From CAIODY01 sp046051225 (GTDB lineage: Bacteria; Bacteroidota; Bacteroidia; Chitinophagales; CAIODY01), in the NCBI GenBank assembly GCA_046051225.1, contig JBJOOR010000010.1:75521-139520 (forward strand): a stretch of DNA of 64,000 nucleotides, written 5' to 3'. This document shows, in pieces, positions 57,776 through 64,000 of this stretch; the stretch's first letter is position 1, and every line of letters begins with the position of its first letter. The translations under genes were made by a program, and so were the position numbers. The notes under the pieces are model-generated. The model did not search any database and was not told the origin of the DNA. It saw only the letters and a list, made by a program, of their open reading frames with translations.

Positions 57776-57822
57776 TTTTATATTCTCGAAAGCGATTAAT
57801 AATTTACTAATATAGTTTTAAT

Positions 57823-58632
57823 TTAAATGGCATCATTTAATTCTGATTCATCAATTTCATTTTCAATATATTCTTTCAATTCTTTCTTTTCTTGTTCAAT
57901 TTTCTTTTTTTGATTTACTATTACTGATGGCTTATTAGATGGCTTCATTATCTTTTTATCGCCCAATTGCAAATCATCTACATCTTCGGAATTATTTTGC
58001 AAATATGCTTTAATTTCTTGAGCTGTTAAATTCTCATTTATCGGTTGTTCAGATTGATGAAACAAAAACAAAACACCAATTAATAAAGCCGCTACCGAAG
58101 CTGCTGCGCTAAACTTAAATGTAGAAGTATTAAACCATTTAATTATTTTTCCATTTTCCTTGGTAGAATTTTTTGCAGACAATAATAACTGTTCAACATT
58201 GTTTTCAAAATAATTTTCAGGAATATTGAATGGATTGGTTTTACCAAAATTTATTACCAATTCATTTTCATCATTATTTTTTATTGTGGCTACAATTGTA
58301 TTGGCAAAATTATTAAAATAATTGTGGGGCGTTTCAAAGCTGCTAAGTTTACTAAGTGGTAATATTTCGGCTGAAATAGATTCAGTATTTATTTTTTCAG
58401 TGATAGTAGCAGTTAAATTTTCAAAATAATTTTCAGGAACAATAAAATTATTCGCTTTGCTAAATGGCAATACCGATTCAATATCTATTGTATTTTTTGT
58501 ACTATTAGCAATAGCTTCGGGTAAGTTTTCAAAGTAGCCTTGTGGTACTTTAAAAACCTCACGATTGCCTATTGCAGCAATTGTTGGCGAAATTTGGTTT
58601 AGTTCCTGTTTTATTAAATCGTTCTGTTTCAT
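57823..58632 (-). CDS. Membrane protein with four 36-residue FxxPxxYFxN repeats, ECF-sigma-associated
   Basis: The 269-residue protein has four copies of an F-x-(V/T/I)-P-x-x-YF-(E/N)-N motif starting at residues 27, 63, 99 and 135, an exact 36-residue period, on the cytoplasmic side of a single transmembrane helix (about 173-192). The remainder is acidic and lysine-rich and ends with a coiled-coil-like EQEKKELKEYIENEID. Its place between an ECF sigma gene and a Spy-like gene suggests an anti-sigma-type regulator, but it lacks the classical zinc HxxxCxxC motif. ATG at 58632 is supported by MKQNDLIKQELN. Confidence 0.6.
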   Translation of the reverse strand: MKQNDLIKQELNQISPTIAAIGNREVFKVPQGYFENLPEAIANSTKNTIDIESVLPFSKANNFIVPENYFENLTATITEKINTESISAEILPLSKLSSFETPHNYFNNFANTIVATIKNNDENELVINFGKTNPFNIPENYFENNVEQLLLSAKNSTKENGKIIKWFNTSTFKFSAAASVAALLIGVLFLFHQSEQPINENLTAQEIKAYLQNNSEDVDDLQLGDKKIMKPSNKPSVIVNQKKKIEQEKKELKEYIENEIDESELNDAI

Positions 58633-58709
58633 TTCTACTTTATCTGCTTCTATTTTTCTTCGACTATTTTTTATTGTAAAAGTTTAATTTTTGTTTTGCC
58701 ATAAACACA

Positions 58710-58727
58710 CTTCCAAGCGTTCGGAAG
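58710..58727. repeat. Imperfect palindrome CTTCC...GGAAG with AAGCGTTC centre
   Basis: The sequence CTTCCAAGCGTTCGGAAG is an interrupted palindrome similar to the CGAACGTTCG element at 63818. It lies in the 260-bp gap between the sigma gene and the repeat-protein gene. A 28-bp stretch near 58801 (GGTTCGACAAGCTCACCA) is also of dispersed-repeat type from memory. No gene is visible in the gap. Confidence 0.4.
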
Positions 58728-58892
58728 GCACAAATTTTTCATTTTCTTGTTCATTATTCTGTAAAAATCATTTTCTGATTTTATAGAAGTTTCAAAATAT
58801 GGTTCGACAAGCTCACCAAGACTCTTACGAAATAACGAACTCCTATTTTGCATTCATCTCAATTCTAAAATCTCACATCTCTATTCCATTTT

Positions 58893-59438
58893 TTACACAT
58901 CATTACCTTTTACAAAAGCTTCAATTTTTTTTACTGCATGATGATAGCTGGCTTTTAAAGCACCTTCGCTGGTGCCTAATACTTTACTCATTTCTTCGTA
59001 AGGCATTTCATCATAGTATCTTAAATTAAAAACTAATTTTTGTTTATCAGGCAGTGTTAAAATGGCTTTTTGCAATTGCATTTCCATCTGATTGCCATCA
59101 AAATATTTATCGCTGCTTAATTTATTGGCTAAATGATTTTCCATTTCATCTAATGAAAAAGAAAATTTTCGTTGTTTTTGAGCTAAAAATGTTAAGCATT
59201 CATTTGTACCGATGCGATACAACCAAGTATATAGCTGACTTTCTTCTCTAAAATTCTCTAACCCTTTCCATGCTTTAATAAAAGTATTTTGCAATACATC
59301 ATTAGCATCATCATGGTCAATAACCATACGCCTAATGTGATAATATAGCCGCTGCTGATAGTTTATAACCAACGCTTTAAAAGCCATATCACGGCTTTCA
59401 GCAATTTTATATTTCAATAAAATTTCTTCGTCGGTCAT
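58893..59438 (-). CDS. ECF-type RNA polymerase sigma factor
   Basis: The 181-residue protein has sigma region 2 (about 25-92, HDDANDVLQNTFIKAWKGLENFREE and SQLYTWLYRIGTNECL) and region 4 (about 125-172, LPDKQKLVFNLRYYDEMPYEEMSKVLGTSEGALKAS), with no region 3, as in group 4 sigma factors. It heads the three-gene set with the 36-residue-repeat membrane protein and Spy-like protein, though a 260-bp gap with repeats follows it. The regulon is unknown. Confidence 0.93.
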   Translation of the reverse strand: MTDEEILLKYKIAESRDMAFKALVINYQQRLYYHIRRMVIDHDDANDVLQNTFIKAWKGLENFREESQLYTWLYRIGTNECLTFLAQKQRKFSFSLDEMENHLANKLSSDKYFDGNQMEMQLQKAILTLPDKQKLVFNLRYYDEMPYEEMSKVLGTSEGALKASYHHAVKKIEAFVKGNDV

Positions 59439-59519
59439 TTTTAGGTTTGATATTTAGTCATTTACAACGGTCATTTATCTCCCTAATCAAATCGGGAAGT
59501 AAATACAACTTTCTTCCCT

Positions 59520-59547
59520 AATGACTGATGCCGAATGACCAATGACT
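59520..59547. repeat. Degenerate tandem repeat of a 7-bp unit
   Basis: Four heptads read AATGACT, GATGCCG, AATGACC, AATGACT, just after the transketolase stop region on the minus strand. Confidence 0.65.
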
Positions 59548-59548
59548 T

Positions 59549-60511
59549 TTAGTTTTTTCTAGCTATCGCTTTCAATGCTGCGCTAACAATATTTGGTGTG
59601 TCTAAGCCATATTTAATCATCAACTCTTCTGGTGTTCCACTTTCGCCAAACGAATCGTTTACGGCAATCATTTCAATAGGTGCAGGATTATTTAATGCTA
59701 ATACTTGCGCTACTAAATCGCCCAAACCACCATTGCGCTGATGTTCTTCGGCTGTAACCACACATCTTGTTTTTGCAACGCTTTTTATGACTGCTTCCGA
59801 ATCGAAAGGTTTAATGGTGTGAATATTTATTATTTCAACGCTAATATTTTGTTCGGCTAATATTTTTGCAGCCTCTACGGCTTTCCATACTAAATGACCG
59901 CATGCAATTATGGTTACATCATTTCCTTCACATAATATTTGTGCTTTGCCTATTTCAAATTTTTCGGTTGGCGATGTAAAGTTGGCGCATTTTGGTCTGC
60001 CAAATCTCAAATAAACTGGTCCATGATAATCGGCAATGGCAATGGTTGCAGCTTTGGTTTGGTTATAATCACAAGGCACAATTACGGTCATATTGGGCAA
60101 CATTTTCATCAACCCAATATCTTCTAATATTTGGTGTGTTGCACCATCTTCGCCCAATGTAAGCCCTGCATGGCTGGCGCATATTTTTACATTTTTATCC
60201 GAATAAGCAATTGATTGGCGTATTTGATCATACACCCTGCCTGTACTAAAATTGGCAAATGTACCAGTAAATGGTATTTTACCACCAATGGTTAATCCTG
60301 CTGCCACACTCATCATATTGGCTTCGGCAATACCACATTGAATAAAGCGTTCGGGAAAATCTTTAATGAAATTATTCATTTTTAACGAACCAGCCAAATC
60401 GGCTGTAAGTGCCACTACATTAGGATTTATTTTTCCTAATTCATGCAATCCATCACCAAAACCGCCACGGGTTTCTTTTTCATCAATTTTTATAATATCG
60501 GTAAGTTTCAT
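59549..60511 (-). CDS. Transketolase C-terminal subunit
   Basis: The 320 residues correspond to the pyrimidine-binding and C-terminal domains of a split transketolase (or DXS-like) enzyme: ETRGGFGDGLHELGK, IQCGIAEANMMSVAAGL, GDGATHQILEDIGLM and the C-terminal RCVVTAEEHQRNGGLGDLVA. The ThDP-diphosphate-binding N-terminal half, usually the preceding gene, is not present upstream (citrate synthase is). The N-half must be elsewhere. It would work in the non-oxidative pentose phosphate pathway. TACTTTCG at about 60532 (minus) is a weak -7 candidate. Confidence 0.88.
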   Translation of the reverse strand: MKLTDIIKIDEKETRGGFGDGLHELGKINPNVVALTADLAGSLKMNNFIKDFPERFIQCGIAEANMMSVAAGLTIGGKIPFTGTFANFSTGRVYDQIRQSIAYSDKNVKICASHAGLTLGEDGATHQILEDIGLMKMLPNMTVIVPCDYNQTKAATIAIADYHGPVYLRFGRPKCANFTSPTEKFEIGKAQILCEGNDVTIIACGHLVWKAVEAAKILAEQNISVEIINIHTIKPFDSEAVIKSVAKTRCVVTAEEHQRNGGLGDLVAQVLALNNPAPIEMIAVNDSFGESGTPEELMIKYGLDTPNIVSAALKAIARKN

Positions 60512-60677
60512 TGTAGTTAAGTTTTTTGCGAAAGTAAGTCTAATTAATTTGCCAAAACTAATTGGAAATTAACAATGTGGAAAAGCTATTGTGTTGCTTA
60601 CTTTGGGTATTCAAATTATAATAATAAATGTAAGTATTGTATCAGCAAATGCAAAGATTTGGTATTGTAATACTATA

Positions 60678-60715
60678 AAAAAAAGACAAGCTGTATTTAC
60701 AACTTGTCTTTTTTT
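60678..60715 (-). terminator. Rho-independent terminator of the citrate synthase gene
   Basis: A 13-bp stem (60678-60690 with 60703-60715, AAAAAAAGACAAG) with a 12-nt loop ends in a T-run on the minus strand, shortly after the citrate synthase stop. Confidence 0.88.
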
Positions 60716-60732
60716 AGATAGCAACTTTTAGA

Positions 60733-62046
60733 TTATGCTTTATAATTTTTAATATAATCTTTCATCCATTCTGTTGTTACTGATTTTGGTCGTTCAATTG
60801 GTAAGCTTAATGCACGACTCCAACACAATTGCGCCAATACACCTAATGCACGACTAACGCCAAACAACACGGTATAAAAATCATTTTCAACCAGCCCATA
60901 ATGAACCAATAATGCACCACTGTGTGCATCTACATTTGGCCACGGATTTTTTATTTTTCCTTTGCTGCCTAATATTTCGGGTACTACATCATACACACTC
61001 CATACAATATTTACCAACTCATCATGTGGCATATATTTTTTTGCAAATTCCATTTGTGCTGTAAATCGTGGGTCGGTTCTTCTTAACACCGCATGTCCAT
61101 AACCTGGCACCACTTTGCCTTCAGCCATTGTTTTATTTACATAATCGGTAATTTGTTGTTTGGTTGGCACTCCACCACCCAATTCGGTTTGCATATTTTG
61201 TATCCATCTAATTACTTCTTGATTAGCTAAGCCATGCAATGGACCTGCTAATGCATTCATGCCTGCGGCAAAAGAAAGGTAAGGGTCTGACAGTCCACTA
61301 CCAACGCAATGTACAGTATGTGCTGATAAATTTCCACCTTCATGATCGGCATGAATAGTTAAATATAAATGCATCAAGTAATGAAATTCTTTTTGTTCGA
61401 AACCCAGCATGTGTGCAAAGTTTGCGCCCCAATCTAAATAATGGTCGGGTTCGATATGCACACCACCTTTGTAAGTACGGCGATAAATATAAGCCGCCAC
61501 ACGTGGCAATCGGGCAATTAAATTCATCGAATCTTCAAATGTATAATCCCAATAATCTTTTTTGCTCATACCCTTGCGATAAGCTTTTGCAAACAACGAT
61601 TCGGTTTGCATTGCCATTATTGCAGTGGTAAATTGCGTCATGGGGTGTGTGGCTATTGGCAAAGCATCTAATACATCAAATACGTGCTTAGGCACAATGC
61701 TGCGCTTTGCAAATACGGTGCTTAAATGTTTTACTGTTTCATCAGTTGGCAATTCGCCAGTAAGCATTAAATAAAAAATGCCTTCGGGCAATGGCTCTGT
61801 ACTACCTTCTGCTTTGGGTAATTTTTCATGCAATTCTGGAATTGAATAACCACGAAAACGAATACCTTCAATTGGATCTAATAATGATGTTTCTGTTACC
61901 ATGCTCATAATGTCTCTCATGCCGCCATAAGCTTGCGAAATGGTTACAGAATCTAGCATTTTATCACCATGTTCCTTCAATAAGGTTTTTACTTCATCGG
62001 CCATTGGTATGGCTACAGCTTTGAATTTGTCTTTTACGATTCCCAT
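60733..62046 (-). CDS. Citrate synthase, eukaryotic-like type
   Basis: Citrate synthase condenses oxaloacetate and acetyl-CoA at the start of the TCA cycle. ATG at 62046 (MGIVKDKFKAVAIP) is chosen because the 21 codons upstream contain no homology and overlap the leader. The 437-residue sequence is of the type found in mitochondria and Bacteroidota rather than the E. coli GltA type. Catalytic residues are seen as HADHEGGNLSAH, GYGHAVLRRTDPRF and NVDAHSGALLVHYG. It is a single gene with a full promoter and terminator. Confidence 0.95.
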   Translation of the reverse strand: MGIVKDKFKAVAIPMADEVKTLLKEHGDKMLDSVTISQAYGGMRDIMSMVTETSLLDPIEGIRFRGYSIPELHEKLPKAEGSTEPLPEGIFYLMLTGELPTDETVKHLSTVFAKRSIVPKHVFDVLDALPIATHPMTQFTTAIMAMQTESLFAKAYRKGMSKKDYWDYTFEDSMNLIARLPRVAAYIYRRTYKGGVHIEPDHYLDWGANFAHMLGFEQKEFHYLMHLYLTIHADHEGGNLSAHTVHCVGSGLSDPYLSFAAGMNALAGPLHGLANQEVIRWIQNMQTELGGGVPTKQQITDYVNKTMAEGKVVPGYGHAVLRRTDPRFTAQMEFAKKYMPHDELVNIVWSVYDVVPEILGSKGKIKNPWPNVDAHSGALLVHYGLVENDFYTVLFGVSRALGVLAQLCWSRALSLPIERPKSVTTEWMKDYIKNYKA

Positions 62047-62098
62047 TGATGTGTTTAAAAAAATTGTAGAAAAAAAAGGATTTCTTTTATTTAATCGC

Positions 62099-62128
62099 CA
62101 AATATACAAAAATGAATTTGTGTTTCAA
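62099..62128 (-). promoter_or_regulatory. Citrate synthase promoter (TTG-N19-TATATTTG)
   Basis: On the minus strand TTG (62128-62126) and TATATTTG (62106-62099) are 19 bp apart, a full match to the Bacteroidota promoter, 53 bp before the ATG. Confidence 0.7.
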
Positions 62129-62305
62129 CATCACTTAACAATGATTTTATACAGAAAGTTTATTTTTTTTTTGTTATATTGTCGGTTGTATCGTTTGGGA
62201 TGATGATAGTGTTGATTTGGGTGATGATGGCATCATTATAATATAACGTATTGAAATTTGCTATGCCCAAGGATAACACTGTTTTTCAGAAACCAAATAG
62301 CAACT

Positions 62306-63064
62306 TTATTCCTCTCCTAAAAATGCTTCGTTGGTAGATAGATAGAAGCTATTGAATCCTACACCCATTTTAATGCTTAATATTCTAAGTTGAACTAATT
62401 CGAGCATGGCTAAAAATATAAAAACAGCATGTATTCTATCTTGGCATATTTCAAACATTTTTTCAAATGGTGTTTCTTTATGATGCCTTGTAAGTGTTTG
62501 CAAATATGTTTTCGAATCTTCTAAAGTATAATTGTATCTAACCACTGTATGCTGTACATGCTGTGTTTGCGTATTAAATCGGTTTATTACTTTATCAAAT
62601 GATTTTAATAATTTGAATAAAGTAAGCGAATGAATTTCGTGTTCGGTATTATATTTTTCGGCTATTTCGGCTAGCTCGGTAGTAAGGTTGCCACGTTTAA
62701 GTTGCTTCATTCTTATTTCTTCTAATGTATGCAACTCGGGCAGTGTGGCTTTAAAGCGCTTATATTCTAATAGTTTCTGAATCAGTTCGGCTCTGGGGTC
62801 AATCTCGTTTCCAAACTCATCTTTCTCTTTTCGGGGCAATAGCATTTTGGCTTTAATCTTCATTAGCGTAGCAGCAAACAGAATAAATTCGCTGGCTAAT
62901 TCAATATTCATTTCGCCCATTTTATGAATATAATCTAAAAAATCTTTTGCAATTTTAGTGATAGGAATATCCTGAATATCTAATTCATCACGTTCGATGA
63001 AAAAGAGTAAAAGGTCGAACGGACCTTCAAACTGCGCTAATTTTATTTCGTAAGTATTTGCCAC
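62306..63064 (-). CDS. scpA: Segregation and condensation protein A
   Basis: ScpA is the kleisin that bridges SMC heads and helps chromosome segregation. The 252-residue protein starts at GTG (MANTYEIKLAQFEGPFDLLLFFIERDELDI), with the conserved N-terminal helix and GPFDLLL motif, a KMLLPRKE middle part and a winged-helix C-terminal region (FIFLAMLELVQLRILSI). scpB and smc are not adjacent. CAAATATA at 63072-63079 (TATATTTG on the minus strand) is a candidate -7 element only 7 bp upstream. Confidence 0.93.
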   Translation of the reverse strand: MANTYEIKLAQFEGPFDLLLFFIERDELDIQDIPITKIAKDFLDYIHKMGEMNIELASEFILFAATLMKIKAKMLLPRKEKDEFGNEIDPRAELIQKLLEYKRFKATLPELHTLEEIRMKQLKRGNLTTELAEIAEKYNTEHEIHSLTLFKLLKSFDKVINRFNTQTQHVQHTVVRYNYTLEDSKTYLQTLTRHHKETPFEKMFEICQDRIHAVFIFLAMLELVQLRILSIKMGVGFNSFYLSTNEAFLGEE

Positions 63065-63071
63065 AAGGCTG

Positions 63072-63079
63072 CAAATATA
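63072..63079 (-). promoter_or_regulatory. Candidate -7 element TATATTTG upstream of scpA
   Basis: On the minus strand TATATTTG matches TAnnTTTG, 7 bp before the GTG start. No -33 TTG is present. Confidence 0.35.
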
Positions 63080-63103
63080 TTGATTTACTGCTTAAAAGAA
63101 AGC

Positions 63104-63610
63104 CTATAAATATTTTTCTGCAATTACTTTTATATGATGCATCTGATGACCAATAATAATATAACCAATGGCATTGGGTGTAATAACTGCTTGATTTGCC
63201 ATTCCTGTTTTTAACAATTGGGTTTCATCAATATGTTTATAAAGCTGTATAGTAGCTTGTCTTACTGCTATAAATTCTTCTATTATATCATTCAAATTTC
63301 TATACTCGGTGTGGCATTGGGTGGCATAATCATCTTCTTCAAAACCTGGCAAATTTTGTGTTTCGCCACGGGCAATGCATAATGCCCTATATGCAAAAAT
63401 TCTTTCGCAATCAATTATATGCATCAACACTTGTTTGATTGTCCATTTATTTTCGGCATACTTAAATGCGGCTTTATGTGTTGGAATTTTGATTACAAAT
63501 TGCTCCATTTCATTTTTCGATTTCATCAGCAATTCGGTTAATTCGCCCTCTTCAACATCATCAATATATTTTTTAAAATATGGCTGATGTTGGGTAGTGG
63601 TAGGTTTCAT
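63104..63610 (-). CDS. DinB family protein
   Basis: The 168-residue protein is a four-helix bundle of the DinB superfamily, which includes thiol-transferases and metal-dependent enzymes. Candidate metal ligands are the His of LMHIIDCERIF and the pair of IIGHQMHHIKVI at the C-terminus. WTIKQVLMHIIDCE and FAYRALCIARGE are conserved-type segments. It lies 39 bp upstream of scpA on the same strand. The substrate is unknown. Confidence 0.85.
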   Translation of the reverse strand: MKPTTTQHQPYFKKYIDDVEEGELTELLMKSKNEMEQFVIKIPTHKAAFKYAENKWTIKQVLMHIIDCERIFAYRALCIARGETQNLPGFEEDDYATQCHTEYRNLNDIIEEFIAVRQATIQLYKHIDETQLLKTGMANQAVITPNAIGYIIIGHQMHHIKVIAEKYL

Positions 63611-63641
63611 GCTATTGTTTTTTTTTGTTGTATTCAGTATT

Positions 63642-64000
63642 TTATTGTTTCACAAACTTCCCGTTCTTCACATTGCCTTTGGTGTCAGTAGCTTTGATGA
63701 AATAAATACCCGAAGGCAAGTTGGCAGTATTCAGTTGGCAGTTTTCAGTAGTTAGTTTTTCAACTCTTACATTTTGTTGCTGACCTAGTAGATTAGTTAC
63801 TTCTATTGTATTTACTATCCCGAACGTTCGGGACTTATCACTCATCACTAATAACTTTTCTGCACATGGATTCGGATAAACTACCAACTGCCCACTACCC
63901 ACTGTAAACTGCTCCTCCACTCCATTCGGTGTTATATCTATTAAACTTACATCATCAAAAAAATAATACGATGCCGCAGGTAAATTACGGATACTATCTA
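63642..64000 (-). CDS. C-terminal end of a T9SS-secreted protein (5' part beyond window)
   Basis: The frame is open to the window edge, so only about 119 residues are present. It contains YYFFDDVSLIDI, a segment often preceding sorting domains, then a type A sorting domain with QLVVYPNPCAEKLLVM and a C-terminal IYFIKATDTKGNVKNGKFVKQ. It is therefore predicted to be exported by type IX secretion. The sorting domain includes two inserted repeat-like stretches, one a perfect CGAACGTTCG palindrome (SDKSRTFGIVNT) and one with a 7-bp period (LTTENCQLNTANL). Confidence 0.8.
   Translation of the reverse strand, partial: DSIRNLPAASYYFFDDVSLIDITPNGVEEQFTVGSGQLVVYPNPCAEKLLVMSDKSRTFGIVNTIEVTNLLGQQQNVRVEKLTTENCQLNTANLPSGIYFIKATDTKGNVKNGKFVKQ
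63725..63759. repeat. Degenerate tandem repeat of a 7-bp unit inside the sorting-domain gene
   Basis: Heptads read CAGTATT, CAGTTGG, CAGTTTT, CAGTAGT, TAGTTTT. They encode part of a T9SS sorting domain in frame. Confidence 0.7.
63818..63833. repeat. Perfect 16-bp palindrome TCCCGAACGTTCGGGA in the sorting-domain gene
   Basis: TCCCGAACGTTCGGGA reads the same on both strands and stays in frame as part of the T9SS domain. Its GC content and self-complementarity suggest an inserted repeat element. Confidence 0.7.

Overview
The window looks like chromosomal DNA of a member of the Bacteroidota, probably a Chitinophagales/Sphingobacteriales-type environmental bacterium. It is strongly AT-rich. It encodes type IX secretion (T9SS) sorting domains, a CHU_C-type giant adhesin, GldE, a PorD-like DUF4835 protein, a TonB receptor paired with a DUF4249 lipoprotein, an Omp28/DUF6029 pair and a eukaryotic-type citrate synthase. 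Upstream regions carry the Bacteroidota -7 element TAnnTTTG, sometimes with TTG about 20 bp upstream, and no strong Shine-Dalgarno sequences. The genus cannot be fixed from the sequence alone.

Layout. 1-4.2 kb: a cut-off secreted protein, a fused 2-oxoacid dehydrogenase E1, a small secreted protein, a decayed secreted-protein gene and an MmcQ/YjbR protein. 4.2-12.6 kb (minus strand): a TPR lipoprotein hybrid histidine kinase with a small upstream partner, a secreted P-domain/CotH protein and SecA. 12.8-14.1 kb: an AAA_14/DUF4143 ATPase gene enclosed by two 47-bp palindromes that differ only in their three central bases. 14.1-24 kb: GAPDH, a 2144-residue adhesin and malic enzyme. 24-31 kb: a second hybrid kinase, coaBC-DUF4835, queD, a small anchored protein and a histidine ammonia-lyase homologue. 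31-39 kb: TonB receptor/DUF4249, a serine hydrolase carrying repeat insertions, an unknown lipoprotein and a DUF58 protein. 39-52 kb: pyrG, truB, thyA-folA, a DUF62/ABM/FAD-reductase operon, phoH, a rhomboid/Gfo-Idh pair, a SurA-like PPIase, moxR and glyS. 52-64 kb (all minus): Omp28-DUF6029, gldE, ssb, an ECF sigma factor with its membrane and Spy-like partners, the transketolase C-half, citrate synthase, scpA, a DinB-family protein and the tail of a T9SS substrate.

Most genes are core metabolism and envelope functions in short operons, many closed by clear hairpin terminators. The unusual content is the palindrome-bounded ATPase cassette, several small repeat families (7-bp-period tracts, CCCTCTC-type and CGAACGTTCG-type palindromes, a long inverted repeat), some of them inside genes, and a number of TTG starts in conserved genes. 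I saw no tRNA, rRNA, CRISPR array, transposase or phage gene.
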